A stretch of 64,000 nucleotides of DNA. Origin: Flavobacterium cellulosilyticum (GTDB taxonomy: Bacteria; Bacteroidota; Bacteroidia; Flavobacteriales; Flavobacteriaceae). Shown here piece by piece: positions 1 through 8,143 of the stretch (positions are counted from its first letter, which is position 1; each line of letters begins with the position of its first letter). Both the position numbers and the translations under genes were made by a program. The DNA lies in NCBI RefSeq assembly GCF_004349355.1, contig NZ_SMFK01000005.1, positions 62,001 through 126,000 on the forward strand, written 5' to 3'. The notes below the pieces were generated by a model, which saw nothing but the letters and a program-made list of their open reading frames with translations, had not been told where the DNA came from and did not search any database.

Positions 1-171
1 TTGCCGCTCTCTGTTTTTTTGGATGATAAAATTATAGTAAATGTAAATATAGCAACTTCATACGCTAGAAATATATCGGTTCCCGCTTTTAATATTAATG
101 AACATATCGTTTGGGGAGCAACGGCCATGATGTTAAGTGAGTTGAAAGATGTCTTGAAAAAAGTACTTTAA
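1..171 (+). CDS. Nudix hydrolase (CoA pyrophosphatase-like), C-terminal fragment
   Basis: The frame is open from the first base and ends with TAA at 169-171, giving 56 residues with no start in the window. The last part reads NEHIVWGATAMMLSELKDVL, which resembles the C-terminal helix of Bacteroidota Nudix proteins annotated as coenzyme A pyrophosphatases. The Nudix box itself lies outside the window, so activity cannot be judged. The next gene follows on the same strand after about 50 bases and may be cotranscribed. Family assignment rests only on this tail. Confidence 0.5.
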   Translation: MPLSVFLDDKIIVNVNIATSYARNISVPAFNINEHIVWGATAMMLSELKDVLKKVL

Positions 172-223
172 TTTATTATTTTCGTAAGTTTGCCTTTCAG
201 TTTTAACAAAAATATAAATTTTA

Positions 224-1033
224 ATGGGATTATTTAAGAGAAATCCATTTGGGCATATTCTATTTGTAAAAAAATGGTTGATCCGGATTTTTGCCGTTTT
301 AACACATAAACGATACCGAGGGTTTAATGAATTGCAAATTGAAGGTTCTGAAATCATCACTTCATTGCCTGATACCAATGTGCTGTTTATTTCTAATCAT
401 CAAACCTATTTTGCTGATGTAGTGGCGATGTTTCACGTATTCAATGCTAGTTTGAGTGGTCGTCAAGATACGATCAAGAACGTGGGATATATTTGGCAAC
501 CCAAGATGAATATTTATTATGTAGCTGCAAAAGAAACCATGAAAGCGGGATTGTTACCTCGGATTATGGCGTATGCAGGAGCCATTACAGTAGAACGTAC
601 TTGGCGCTCTTGTGGAAAAGATGTAACCGAAAAAAAAGACATAAATCCTAATGATACCGAGAACATAAAAATAGCACTAAATGATGGTTGGGTAATTACA
701 TTTCCTCAGGGAACTACAAAATCATTCAAACCCGTTCGGAAAGGAACTGCACATATTATCAAGCAACACAAACCTATTGTAGTTCCAATCGTGATCGATG
801 GCTTTCGACGTTCGTTCGACAAAAAAGGATTGCGGATAAAAAAGAAAGGAATTCTGCAATCGTTCATCATTAAACCACCAATAGAAATTGATTATGAAAA
901 TGATAGCGTCGAGAAAATTTGTGAACAAATAGAATTTGCCATCGAACAACATCCATCATTTTTAAAAGTAATTCCTGCTGATGAAATTAAGGCCGATGAA
1001 GAACTCAATAAATTAAGAAAGTGGGAATATTAA
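224..1033 (+). CDS. 1-acyl-sn-glycerol-3-phosphate acyltransferase family protein (PlsC-like)
   Basis: This 269-residue protein belongs to the lysophospholipid acyltransferase family, which transfers an acyl chain to lysophosphatidic acid or a related acceptor at the inner membrane. The catalytic block I appears as NHQTYFAD (H-x-x-x-x-x-D, about residues 57-64), and the FPQGTT segment near residue 160 fits block III, which contacts the glycerol phosphate. A basic hydrophobic stretch near the N-terminus (KKWLIRIFAVL) could anchor it to the membrane. A TAAGTTTG hexamer-like promoter element lies at 185-192. The exact acceptor lipid cannot be told from the sequence. Confidence 0.85.
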   Translation: MGLFKRNPFGHILFVKKWLIRIFAVLTHKRYRGFNELQIEGSEIITSLPDTNVLFISNHQTYFADVVAMFHVFNASLSGRQDTIKNVGYIWQPKMNIYYVAAKETMKAGLLPRIMAYAGAITVERTWRSCGKDVTEKKDINPNDTENIKIALNDGWVITFPQGTTKSFKPVRKGTAHIIKQHKPIVVPIVIDGFRRSFDKKGLRIKKKGILQSFIIKPPIEIDYENDSVEKICEQIEFAIEQHPSFLKVIPADEIKADEELNKLRKWEY

Positions 1034-1053
1034 ATAAGTCAAAAAAGGAATTG

Positions 1054-1671
1054 CTAAAGATCTATCTTCTTTAATTCTTCATTATTTTGTTTTAACTTTT
1101 TAAGGAAACCGCCGTATAATATTTTATAAAACAACCAGATTCCACCCATTATCAATAATGCCATTACAATAATCGTAATGTAATTTACCTCGATAACTCC
1201 TATTGTATTTTCGGGTCTATTATTCCCTCCGTTAAAACCTCGATTAAAACCTTCTATTCCACCTATTGCTCCCGAAATTCCACCAATAAAAATATTCCAA
1301 AAAATATAATAAGTAACTATTTTTCTGGTTTTTAGGATGTGTTCAATTAGTTTTTTAGATGAATGTAAAACCGAAATGTTTTTGTAATTACGATAAAACA
1401 AATAGATAAAAACGAGTATAACCAAATAATTAAACTTCTCCAAAAAATTAATAAAGGGATGTAAATCCAAAAATTTTGAATACCCATTATCGCCAATTAG
1501 GAAACTAATTCCATTCAAAATAACGAATTCTATGATACTTACAATCAAAATCCACTTCACAACCGATGAAGATTTGGCATGTAGCATCTTGTAGATTTCA
1601 TTTTCTGAAACTTGCTCAAAAGAATTCTCATTCTTTTTCCAATCTTTTTTTAATAAATCCAGCTCTTTCAT
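1054..1671 (-). CDS. membrane protein paired with ECF sigma factor (possible anti-sigma factor)
   Basis: The 205-residue protein has a charged N-terminal region (MKELDLLKKDWKKNENSFEQ) followed by about four hydrophobic segments, near residues 40-58, 80-97, 120-140 and 163-183, with a Gly/Asn-rich loop before the last. No catalytic motif is visible. It starts 72 bases after the stop of the sigma factor gene at 1744-2238, on the same strand. Sigma factor followed by a membrane protein with a cytoplasmic N-terminus is the usual layout of an ECF sigma and anti-sigma pair, so a regulatory role is inferred. I do not recognise a named domain. Confidence 0.6.
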   Translation of the reverse strand: MKELDLLKKDWKKNENSFEQVSENEIYKMLHAKSSSVVKWILIVSIIEFVILNGISFLIGDNGYSKFLDLHPFINFLEKFNYLVILVFIYLFYRNYKNISVLHSSKKLIEHILKTRKIVTYYIFWNIFIGGISGAIGGIEGFNRGFNGGNNRPENTIGVIEVNYITIIVMALLIMGGIWLFYKILYGGFLKKLKQNNEELKKIDL

Positions 1672-1743
1672 TTGCAGATTTTAATTGTCTTTTGTCGGTC
1701 TTATGTAATTTGCAATTTTTATATATTGCTCATTTCATATTCC

Positions 1744-2238
1744 TTAAGGATTTAATATTTTTTTTAATTTTCCTTTGATTCGATTCATTTTTACCCTAGC
1801 ATTCACTTCACTAATTCCAAGAGTTTCCGATATCTCAGCATAATCCTTGTCTTCTAAATACATGAAAATCAATGCTTTTTCGATGTCATTTAGTTGATAA
1901 ACCGCCTTATACATCAGTTTTAATCGTTCTTCCTCTTCATAATTATAATCTTCCTGACTGATAAAAAACTGATGATTTTCATAATCCACCGTCTTAACGG
2001 AACGCGTGCTTTTTCGATACAAAGTAATAGCAGTATTCAACGCGACTCGATACGCCCATGTCGAAAACTTACTGTCACCACGAAACTTGGGAAAAGCTTT
2101 CCACAACTGAATCGTAATTTCCTGAAACAAATCCTTGTGCGCGTCTTCACCATTCGTATACAACCTACAAATCTTGTGGATTATATTCTGATTGGTCTTC
2201 AATTGCTGCACAAAAGACTGTTCTAAATTCTCGCTCAT
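1744..2238 (-). CDS. RNA polymerase sigma factor, sigma-70/ECF family
   Basis: The protein has a region 2 with LFQEITIQLWKAFPKFRG and FSTWAYRVALNTA, and a C-terminal region 4 helix-turn-helix ending YAEISETLGISEVNARVKMN. Both are typical of ECF sigma factors, which redirect RNA polymerase to a small regulon. The frame is open to 2256, but I choose the internal ATG at 2238 because the protein then starts MSENLEQSFVQQL, the usual length for the family. The downstream gene encodes a multi-pass membrane protein that may hold this factor inactive. The upstream spacer carries a dispersed repeat (2289-2410). Confidence 0.85.
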   Translation of the reverse strand: MSENLEQSFVQQLKTNQNIIHKICRLYTNGEDAHKDLFQEITIQLWKAFPKFRGDSKFSTWAYRVALNTAITLYRKSTRSVKTVDYENHQFFISQEDYNYEEEERLKLMYKAVYQLNDIEKALIFMYLEDKDYAEISETLGISEVNARVKMNRIKGKLKKILNP

Positions 2239-2288
2239 AATGGAGTTAGTGGTCAAAAAATGATTTTCGTTACAAATTAAGTGATTTT

Positions 2289-2410
2289 TTTAGGAGCACA
2301 CACCATCTTGTTCCTAATAAGCAGTTGTCCCGCTTTTCGCTACAATCTCTCGCTAAATTGCTCCGTTCCTCGCAATCTAGCGAGAGGATTTCCACTTCAC
2401 TCGGGGCTAT
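2289..2410 (+). repeat. dispersed repeat family A, copy 1
   Basis: The element begins TTTAGGAGC and ends CGGGGCTA. In between it has GTCCCGCTTTTCGCTACAAT, a hairpin with 9-base arms (2347-2355 and 2378-2386, CTCTCGCTA), and GGATTTCCACTTCACT. The same ordered landmarks occur at 10008-10119 (inverted), 14197-14305 and 19864-20009 (inverted). It is richer in GC than its surroundings. No protein-coding sense is seen in it. Confidence 0.7.
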
Positions 2411-2502
2411 TTTATGACATTTTGTTATTCATAATAACGCTAACAATTTGTCATTTCGACGAAGCTGAAATGACAACTATGAATAAAATTCTTTAATCTT
2501 CG

Positions 2503-2510
2503 TATATTTG
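2503..2510 (+). promoter_or_regulatory. TAnnTTTG promoter element for the NADH dehydrogenase gene
   Basis: TATATTTG lies 18 bases before the ATG at 2528 and matches the Bacteroidota -7 consensus. A clear TTG -33 element is not visible at the expected distance. Confidence 0.55.
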
Positions 2511-2527
2511 TGATATAACTACATTTT

Positions 2528-3832
2528 ATGAATATCAAACAATCTTCTAATCCTAGAATAGTAATCATCGGCGGAGGTTTTGCTGGTATTGCTTTGGCCA
2601 AAAAACTCAAAAATAAAAAAGTTCAAGTAGTACTACTTGATAAACACAATTATCATACATTTCAACCTTTATTGTATCAAGTAGCTACTGGCGGACTCGA
2701 AGCGGGTTCCATTGCTTATCCCATTCGTAAAGTCATTCAGGAATATGAAGATATTTATTTCCGACTCACCTCCGTAAAAGAAATTGACACTGCAAACAAA
2801 AAAGTAATCACCGAAATTGGAGATTTGAGTTATGATTATCTCGTAATTGCTACAGGATCAAAAACCAATTATTTTGGCAACAAAGAAATTGAGCGCAACT
2901 CCATGGCAATGAAAACTATTCCGCAATCACTCAATATCCGTAGTCTAATTTTAGAAAACTTTGAACAAGCCGTTCTTATAGAAGATGAGGCTGATAGAAA
3001 TCGATTGATCAATTTTGTATTAGTAGGAGGAGGGCCAACTGGTGTGGAACTGGCTGGCGCGCTTGCCGAAATGAAAAAAGATATTCTCCAAAAAGATTAT
3101 CCCGATCTCGATATTGCCAAAATGGAAATCAACCTCATTCAATCTGGCGATAGAATTCTCAATACCATGAGTGAAAAATCATCCCAAGAAGCAGAACAAT
3201 TTTTATTGAACCTAGGGGTGAAAGTCAGAAAAAATGTTCGGGTAACCAACTATAATGGCCGAACCATTACCACCAATACTGATTTAACGATAGATACTTC
3301 TACCTTAATTTGGACCGCTGGGGTACAAGGAGCCATGATCGATGGATTAGATGGTAAATCCTTAGTCAAAAAAGTAAAACGCATTCGTGTGAATCAATTC
3401 AGTCAAGTTGTAGGTTATGATGCTATTTTTGCCATTGGCGATATTGCCATGATGGAAATTGATGGGTTTCCTGAAGGACATCCCATGATGGCACAACCTG
3501 CAATCCAACAAGGAAGGTTATTAGGAGAAAACTTGCTGAAACTAGTAAATAAACAACCCATGAAGCCTTTTGAATATAAAGACAAAGGTTCAATGGCAAC
3601 CATTGGTCGCAATAAGGCAGTGGTCGATATGCCACCTTACCATTTTAGTGGAATTTTTGCTTGGTTCGTTTGGATGTTTGTGCATTTGTTTTCACTAATT
3701 GGATTCAAAAACAAAGCGGTGGTTTTCCTGAATTGGGTGTACAACTACATTCGTTTTGACCGCGAAGGAAGATTGATTATTCGTCCTTTTAAAAAGAAAA
3801 GTTTTGTCACTTTTACGAGTGATGAGGTTTAA
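2528..3832 (+). CDS. ndh: type II NADH dehydrogenase (NDH-2)
   Basis: This 434-residue flavoprotein oxidises NADH and passes electrons to menaquinone without pumping protons. The FAD-binding motif GGGFAG is at about residues 15-20, and the second dinucleotide-binding motif GGGPTGVELAG is near residue 166. The second FAD contact AIGDIA is in the C-terminal third. The C-terminus has a hydrophobic segment (FAWFVWMFVHLFSLIGF) followed by basic residues, as expected for a monotopic protein on the inner face of the inner membrane. The length fits the family. The gene stands alone, with its own promoter-like element upstream. Confidence 0.88.
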   Translation: MNIKQSSNPRIVIIGGGFAGIALAKKLKNKKVQVVLLDKHNYHTFQPLLYQVATGGLEAGSIAYPIRKVIQEYEDIYFRLTSVKEIDTANKKVITEIGDLSYDYLVIATGSKTNYFGNKEIERNSMAMKTIPQSLNIRSLILENFEQAVLIEDEADRNRLINFVLVGGGPTGVELAGALAEMKKDILQKDYPDLDIAKMEINLIQSGDRILNTMSEKSSQEAEQFLLNLGVKVRKNVRVTNYNGRTITTNTDLTIDTSTLIWTAGVQGAMIDGLDGKSLVKKVKRIRVNQFSQVVGYDAIFAIGDIAMMEIDGFPEGHPMMAQPAIQQGRLLGENLLKLVNKQPMKPFEYKDKGSMATIGRNKAVVDMPPYHFSGIFAWFVWMFVHLFSLIGFKNKAVVFLNWVYNYIRFDREGRLIIRPFKKKSFVTFTSDEV

Positions 3833-3920
3833 GAGGTCATAAAGTCTAAAGGCTTAAAGTTGAATGTAGTAATAGTAACAATTATTTGATATTATGACAT
3901 TATGACTTTATGACTTTCGA

Positions 3921-4991
3921 CTAAAGCTTATTAGCTTTGTAATAATTCACCATCAAATTCACGAATTTGTTGTAGCTGTCCATACCGTCTTTTTGTTGAT
4001 TCATTTTTAGGAAGTTGTCATAAAAAAGATGGAAACCATCGTCAATAAAAGTGTCATATTGTTTCCAGAAATCTTCACTTTCTTTGTAGTTTTTCAAGAT
4101 TCCGGGATGAACAGTTTTTAGTAATTCATCAAATACTTTCTCATCACGAACGTACCAATTCCGCAAACAATAGCGCAAGGCAAAACTATAACCCGAATAT
4201 TGAAAGTATAAATTGTCGTTTTTTACCGAAGCTAGAAATCCAATAAAATTACATTCACTTTCGCTCGCAAATCCCATTTGGTGTGCCATTTCGTGGCAAG
4301 ATGTCGTTGGAGAATTGAACATCGGCATCAAATAATTGACCTGTGCTTCGTTGGTAAACGGATTCAAATAACCCGCAAATCCCATATAAGTAAGTGGTAC
4401 ACTGAAAAGTGATTTCTTGACACTAGGATGGGTATAAGTGAAAAAAGGATATTGATTCGAAAGTCTTTTGTATCCATTCAAATTCATATCAAAAACTTGC
4501 TCATTCGAATAGGGTAAAACTACTTTAAGAGTATCGTTTTTAGTGATTTGAGTTTGAATTTCATTGGTTTTAGAAATTAGTTCTTTGGTAAAAGTGAGTA
4601 AATCAGCATCTGTGTAATCCCTTTCGATTTTCATTTTTTCAAAAAGCGGTTCGCGGTAATAATTCAATGCCCATAAAATGTGAAACAAAAAATACACAAC
4701 CGAAAGAATACTTAAAACTTTCAAACTATTGTTTTTCCAATTTTGCTTAAATTCACGCCAAGATTTACGACTTTTCCAAAGAAATTGTAGAACATAAATA
4801 ATCACGATTCCATAAAGTACATCACCAACAGAAAACGGAACTTTTCCTAAAATTATTCTCGAAAAATTCGAAAGGTTCACATACAATCCGTTGCTGTAAA
4901 ATTGCTCTACAAACTCTGGAAAAAAGACAATAATTTTCAAAAACAGAATTTGAACGATAAGAAATAAAGGAAGAATGAATTTGCGTTGCAC
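3921..4991 (-). CDS. DUF3810 family membrane protein with HExxH motif
   Basis: The 356-residue protein has three N-terminal hydrophobic segments, around residues 5-25, 52-70 and 92-112, followed by a soluble domain. That domain contains SCHEMAHQMGF, an HExxH zinc-metallopeptidase signature, followed by an E-containing helix (ESECNFIGFLA), which fits the third zinc ligand of gluzincins. It matches what is known as the DUF3810 family, which has no proven substrate. The architecture suggests a membrane-anchored protease acting outside the cytoplasmic membrane, but this is inference. The gene is monocistronic and convergent with the NADH dehydrogenase gene. Confidence 0.78.
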   Translation of the reverse strand: MQRKFILPLFLIVQILFLKIIVFFPEFVEQFYSNGLYVNLSNFSRIILGKVPFSVGDVLYGIVIIYVLQFLWKSRKSWREFKQNWKNNSLKVLSILSVVYFLFHILWALNYYREPLFEKMKIERDYTDADLLTFTKELISKTNEIQTQITKNDTLKVVLPYSNEQVFDMNLNGYKRLSNQYPFFTYTHPSVKKSLFSVPLTYMGFAGYLNPFTNEAQVNYLMPMFNSPTTSCHEMAHQMGFASESECNFIGFLASVKNDNLYFQYSGYSFALRYCLRNWYVRDEKVFDELLKTVHPGILKNYKESEDFWKQYDTFIDDGFHLFYDNFLKMNQQKDGMDSYNKFVNLMVNYYKANKL

Positions 4992-5028
4992 GTGTTTACT
5001 TTTGGCATAAAAATAACAATTAAAATAG

Positions 5029-5056
5029 TTGTAGGCTTTCTTTTTTTGTAAATTTG
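5029..5056 (+). promoter_or_regulatory. promoter of the ParE-type toxin-antitoxin pair
   Basis: TTG at 5029-5031 and TAAATTTG at 5049-5056 are separated by 17 bases. This fits the Bacteroidota TTG/TAnnTTTG promoter, and the antitoxin ATG follows 19 bases later. Confidence 0.6.
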
Positions 5057-5075
5057 TTATTCAATAAAAGGAAGA

Positions 5076-5288
5076 ATGACACAAATCACTTTAAATATTC
5101 CAGATAATGAATTGACTTTCTTTATGAAATTAATAGAAAAGTTTAATTACGAAACAGTTGTAGATGAAATTGCTGTAACTGAGGACATGAAAATTTTGTT
5201 GGATGAAAGAAGATCAACTTCAAAAACAGATGATTTCATTCCTTGGAACGATGCAAAAAAACAATTGCGTTTTAAATCTGAAAAATGA
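5076..5288 (+). CDS. antitoxin component of a RelE/ParE toxin-antitoxin pair
   Basis: This 70-residue acidic/basic mixed protein begins MTQITLNIPDNELTFFMKLI and has a charged C-terminal tail (WNDAKKQLRFKSEK). It is typical of short antitoxins that bind DNA with the N-terminus and the toxin with the tail. Its stop codon overlaps the start of the toxin gene by four bases, so the two are translationally coupled. The family was identified from its partner more than from its own sequence. Confidence 0.75.
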   Translation: MTQITLNIPDNELTFFMKLIEKFNYETVVDEIAVTEDMKILLDERRSTSKTDDFIPWNDAKKQLRFKSEK

Positions 5289-5578
5289 TTTATAAAGTTG
5301 TAATTGAACCAAGAGCTATACTAGACATTCAAGATGCAATTAACTATTATGATTCTAAACAAGATGGATTGGGTGAACTTTTTTACCAAGTTGTTGACCA
5401 ACATATTAAAACTTTAACTAAAAGTCCATTTTTTCAGGTTAGATATAAAGATTATCATGGTTTTCCTATTCGTAAATTTCCTTTTATTATTCTTTATTTC
5501 ATTGATGAAAAACTTAAAACTATTTTTATAATGTCAGTTTTTAATACTTCTTTGAATCCGTCAAAATATCCTAAATAA
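5285..5578 (+). CDS. type II toxin, RelE/ParE family
   Basis: The 97-residue protein starts MIYKVVIEPRAILDIQDAIN and carries YYDSKQDGLGELFYQ and the central strand PIRKFPFIILYFID, characteristic of the ParE/RelE toxin fold. Proteins of this family either poison DNA gyrase (ParE) or cleave mRNA on the ribosome (RelE); the sequence alone does not decide which. The gene overlaps the antitoxin gene upstream (ATGA) and lies 15 bases before the dipeptidase gene, so readthrough into the latter is possible. Confidence 0.85.
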   Translation: MIYKVVIEPRAILDIQDAINYYDSKQDGLGELFYQVVDQHIKTLTKSPFFQVRYKDYHGFPIRKFPFIILYFIDEKLKTIFIMSVFNTSLNPSKYPK

Positions 5579-5593
5579 TATAAAAAAAATAAA

Positions 5594-7054
5594 ATGAGCC
5601 AAGAAATAAGAAATCTAGAGCCAAAAGCGCTTTGGAATAAATTTGCCGATTTAAATGCCGTTCCACGTCCATCCAAAAAAGAAGATCGAGTAATCGAATT
5701 CATGAAAAACTTCGGAAATTCATTGGGATTGGAAACTTTTGAAGACGAAATCCGAAACGTAATTATCCGAAAACCTGCCACAGCTGGAATGGAAAATCGT
5801 AAAACCGTTGTCCTTCAAGGACATTTGGATATGGTACACCAAAAAAACTCGGATACCGTTTTCGATTTTGATACCCAAGGAATTGATATGTATGTCGATG
5901 GCGACTGGGTTCGTGCTCGTGGCACTACACTTGGCGCCGATAATGGACTTGGAGTGGCAATGATCATGGCGATTTTAGAATCCACAGCAATCCAACACCC
6001 AGCAATAGAAGCCTTGTTTACCATTGACGAAGAAACTGGAATGACAGGCGCAATGAATCTGAAAGGAGGAATCCTAAAAGGAGAAATCCTTTTGAATATG
6101 GACACCGAAGAAGATGATGAAATCGACATTGGTTGCGCCGGAGGAATCGATGTTACCGCTACTAGAGAATATCACGAAGAGGAAACACCTGAACATTCGG
6201 TAGGGTATACGATAACGGTTAAAGGCTTAAATGGTGGTCATTCAGGAATGGATATTCACAAAGGTTTGGGTAATGCCAATAAAATTATGAATCGTTTGTT
6301 ATTTGATGCTTTCGAAAACTTTGGACTACAAGTTGCTGAAATCAATGGTGGAAGTTTGCGCAATGCTATTCCTCGTGAAAGTGTTGCTAAAGTGATTGTT
6401 GCCGGAATGTATGATGAAGCCTATATTTTCGATATGCAAGAAATCATCAATGACATTAAAACCGAATTCAAAACGACTGAACCTAACTTGATAATCGAAA
6501 TCGTGAAATGCGATTTGCCGAAAAGTGTTATGGATTTAGGAGTTCAAGAAGGAATTATCCGTTCGATTTACGCAGCTCATAATGGTGTTTACCGGATGTC
6601 GGCTGAAATGAAAGATTTAGTCGAAACTTCCAATAATATTGCAAGAGTTATCATCAAAGACGGAGAAATTAAAATTGGTTGTTTGACCCGTTCTTCGGTG
6701 GAAACGTCCAAATTTGATTTGGCGAATGCCTTACGTTCTTCTTTTGAATTGAGTGGTTGTTATGTGGAATTATCAGGTTCTTATCCAGGTTGGACACCTA
6801 ATGTTAATTCGGAAATTTTAACTGTTTTAGAAAGTGTTTACGAAAAACAAAACGGCACGAAAGCCAATGTGGTAGCATGTCACGCAGGACTAGAATGTGG
6901 GATTCTGGGAACTAATTATCCTGAAATGGATATGATTTCTTTTGGACCAACGATCCAAGGTGCTCACTCACCAGACGAAAGAGCTTCGATAAAATCGTCT
7001 CAAAAATTCTGGAAATTTGTTCTGGAAATTTTGGAGAACATACCTTTAAAGTAG
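5594..7054 (+). CDS. pepD: aminoacyl-histidine dipeptidase / cytosol non-specific dipeptidase (PepD-like, M20)
   Basis: The 486-residue protein is a di-zinc peptidase that cleaves dipeptides such as Xaa-His in the cytoplasm. Metal and catalytic landmarks are GHLDMVHQ (about residue 75), GADNGLGVAMIM (about residue 114) and DEETGMTGAMNL (about residue 145). C-terminal residues include CHAGLECGIL and the final metal-binding histidine in QGAHSPDE. The length matches PepD. It begins 15 bases after the ParE-type toxin gene, an unusual neighbour for a housekeeping peptidase. Confidence 0.92.
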   Translation: MSQEIRNLEPKALWNKFADLNAVPRPSKKEDRVIEFMKNFGNSLGLETFEDEIRNVIIRKPATAGMENRKTVVLQGHLDMVHQKNSDTVFDFDTQGIDMYVDGDWVRARGTTLGADNGLGVAMIMAILESTAIQHPAIEALFTIDEETGMTGAMNLKGGILKGEILLNMDTEEDDEIDIGCAGGIDVTATREYHEEETPEHSVGYTITVKGLNGGHSGMDIHKGLGNANKIMNRLLFDAFENFGLQVAEINGGSLRNAIPRESVAKVIVAGMYDEAYIFDMQEIINDIKTEFKTTEPNLIIEIVKCDLPKSVMDLGVQEGIIRSIYAAHNGVYRMSAEMKDLVETSNNIARVIIKDGEIKIGCLTRSSVETSKFDLANALRSSFELSGCYVELSGSYPGWTPNVNSEILTVLESVYEKQNGTKANVVACHAGLECGILGTNYPEMDMISFGPTIQGAHSPDERASIKSSQKFWKFVLEILENIPLK

Positions 7055-7121
7055 TGTTCAGTGTTCAGTAAAAAAATAGTGTTCAGTACCAAACTGAACA
7101 CTAAATACTGAACACTAATTT

Positions 7122-7232
7122 TTAGTCTCTTTTAGGAGCATTTTTCTTTTCTCTTTTTTCAGCTGCCTTTTCTTTAGGAGTTTTAAGAGGTTCTTTTTTT
7201 ACGGTTTTTTTTGCGTCTTGACTTTTAGCCAT
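7122..7232 (-). CDS. very small, Lys-rich hypothetical protein (36 residues)
   Basis: A 36-codon frame runs from the ATG at 7230-7232 to the TAA at 7122-7124. It encodes MAKSQDAKKTVKKEPLKTP and continues with more Lys, Glu and Ala, ending NAPKRD. The composition is about one third lysine with no hydrophobic core, so it should be disordered and basic. It sits between the dipeptidase gene and the HigBA pair. I recall similar short Lys-rich proteins in Flavobacterium genomes, but no function is known to me. The regular codon use and the clean start and stop favour a real gene. Confidence 0.55.
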   Translation of the reverse strand: MAKSQDAKKTVKKEPLKTPKEKAAEKREKKNAPKRD

Positions 7233-7375
7233 AATAAGTATATTTAAAGGTTAATTTTTTAGTTTTTGATGGAGTAAATGTAAAGAATATTTTGATGAAA
7301 TAATATGAATTTTTCTATTCTTGTCTTTTCATAACACAAGAACTTACCAAATACTATAATTAAACAATACAAAAG

Positions 7376-7406
7376 TTTGCAAATTGAAAACTTTTATTTA
7401 TATTTG
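7376..7406 (+). promoter_or_regulatory. promoter of higBA
   Basis: TTTG at 7376-7379 and TATATTTG at 7399-7406 are separated by 19 bases, a close match to the Bacteroidota promoter. It ends only four bases before the ATG at 7411. This argues that translation starts at 7411 or later, on a nearly leaderless mRNA. Confidence 0.6.
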
Positions 7407-7410
7407 GTCA

Positions 7411-7737
7411 ATGAAAATCCTAGTTAAGAAAACGATTTTATTTTACATCAAAAAATATCCAATGGCAGAAACGCCATTATTAATTTGGTATAATGAGTTT
7501 TCTAAAATAGATTTTAGCAATTTTAACGAACTCAAAAAAGTATATGGAAATGCAAGTGTTGTAAATCATAATAGAGTTGTTTTCAATATAAAAGGCAATG
7601 AATTTCGATTAGTGGTTTCAATAAATTTTGTACAAACGGCTTGCTATGTAATATGGTTCGGAACACACAAAGAATATGACAAAATTAATGTTGCATCTGT
7701 AATTTTTGACACCAAAATCTTAACCGATAAAAAATAG
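7411..7737 (+). CDS. higB: type II toxin HigB (mRNA interferase)
   Basis: The product from the ATG at 7411 is 108 residues, starting MKILVKKTILFYIKKYP, which matches HigB toxins of Bacteroidota. WYNEF, SVVNHNRVVFNIKGNEFRLV and VIWFGTHKEYDKI are the conserved HigB blocks; the family cleaves mRNA at the ribosome. An upstream in-frame start at 7384 would add nine residues, but it overlaps the predicted promoter, so I reject it. The antitoxin gene follows after four bases. Confidence 0.85.
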   Translation: MKILVKKTILFYIKKYPMAETPLLIWYNEFSKIDFSNFNELKKVYGNASVVNHNRVVFNIKGNEFRLVVSINFVQTACYVIWFGTHKEYDKINVASVIFDTKILTDKK

Positions 7738-7741
7738 AATT

Positions 7742-8098
7742 ATGAAATGGAAAGTATTAAAAACAGAAGAAGATTACAACAAAGCTTCCATGCGATTGAT
7801 GGAAATATTCCATGCAGAACCAAACACTCCAGAGGGTGATGAATTAGATTTATTAACTGTTTTGGTTCAAGATTATGATGTGAAAAATTATAAATTACCC
7901 GATCTTGATGCAATAGAAGTTATTAAATATAAAATGCAAGAAATGGGATTGAAAGCCAAAGATCTTGAACCTATAATAGGAAGTAAAGGACATGTTTCAG
8001 CCATTCTTTCTGGAAAACGAGAGTTAACCTTAAAAATGGCACAAAAACTGAAAGATTATTTTAGTATTCCAGCTGAAGTTTTTTTGCACAGCGCATAA
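7742..8098 (+). CDS. higA: antitoxin HigA, XRE-family helix-turn-helix
   Basis: The 118-residue protein has an N-terminal dimer or toxin-binding part and a C-terminal helix-turn-helix: KAKDLEPIIGSKGHVSAILS, then KRELTLKMAQKLKDYFSI. This is the usual HigA layout in which the antitoxin also represses the operon. It lies four bases after higB, in the inverted toxin-first order typical of HigBA. The pair should act as a self-regulated addiction or stress module. Confidence 0.88.
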   Translation: MKWKVLKTEEDYNKASMRLMEIFHAEPNTPEGDELDLLTVLVQDYDVKNYKLPDLDAIEVIKYKMQEMGLKAKDLEPIIGSKGHVSAILSGKRELTLKMAQKLKDYFSIPAEVFLHSA

Positions 8099-8143
8099 AA
8101 AGCTCAAATTTGCAGTAGTTTTATGGTTTTTTAAATTATTCCA

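Noticed and set aside
2281-2496. 71-codon plus-strand frame
   Set aside because: It is made of repeat family A copy 1 and lacks a plausible start.
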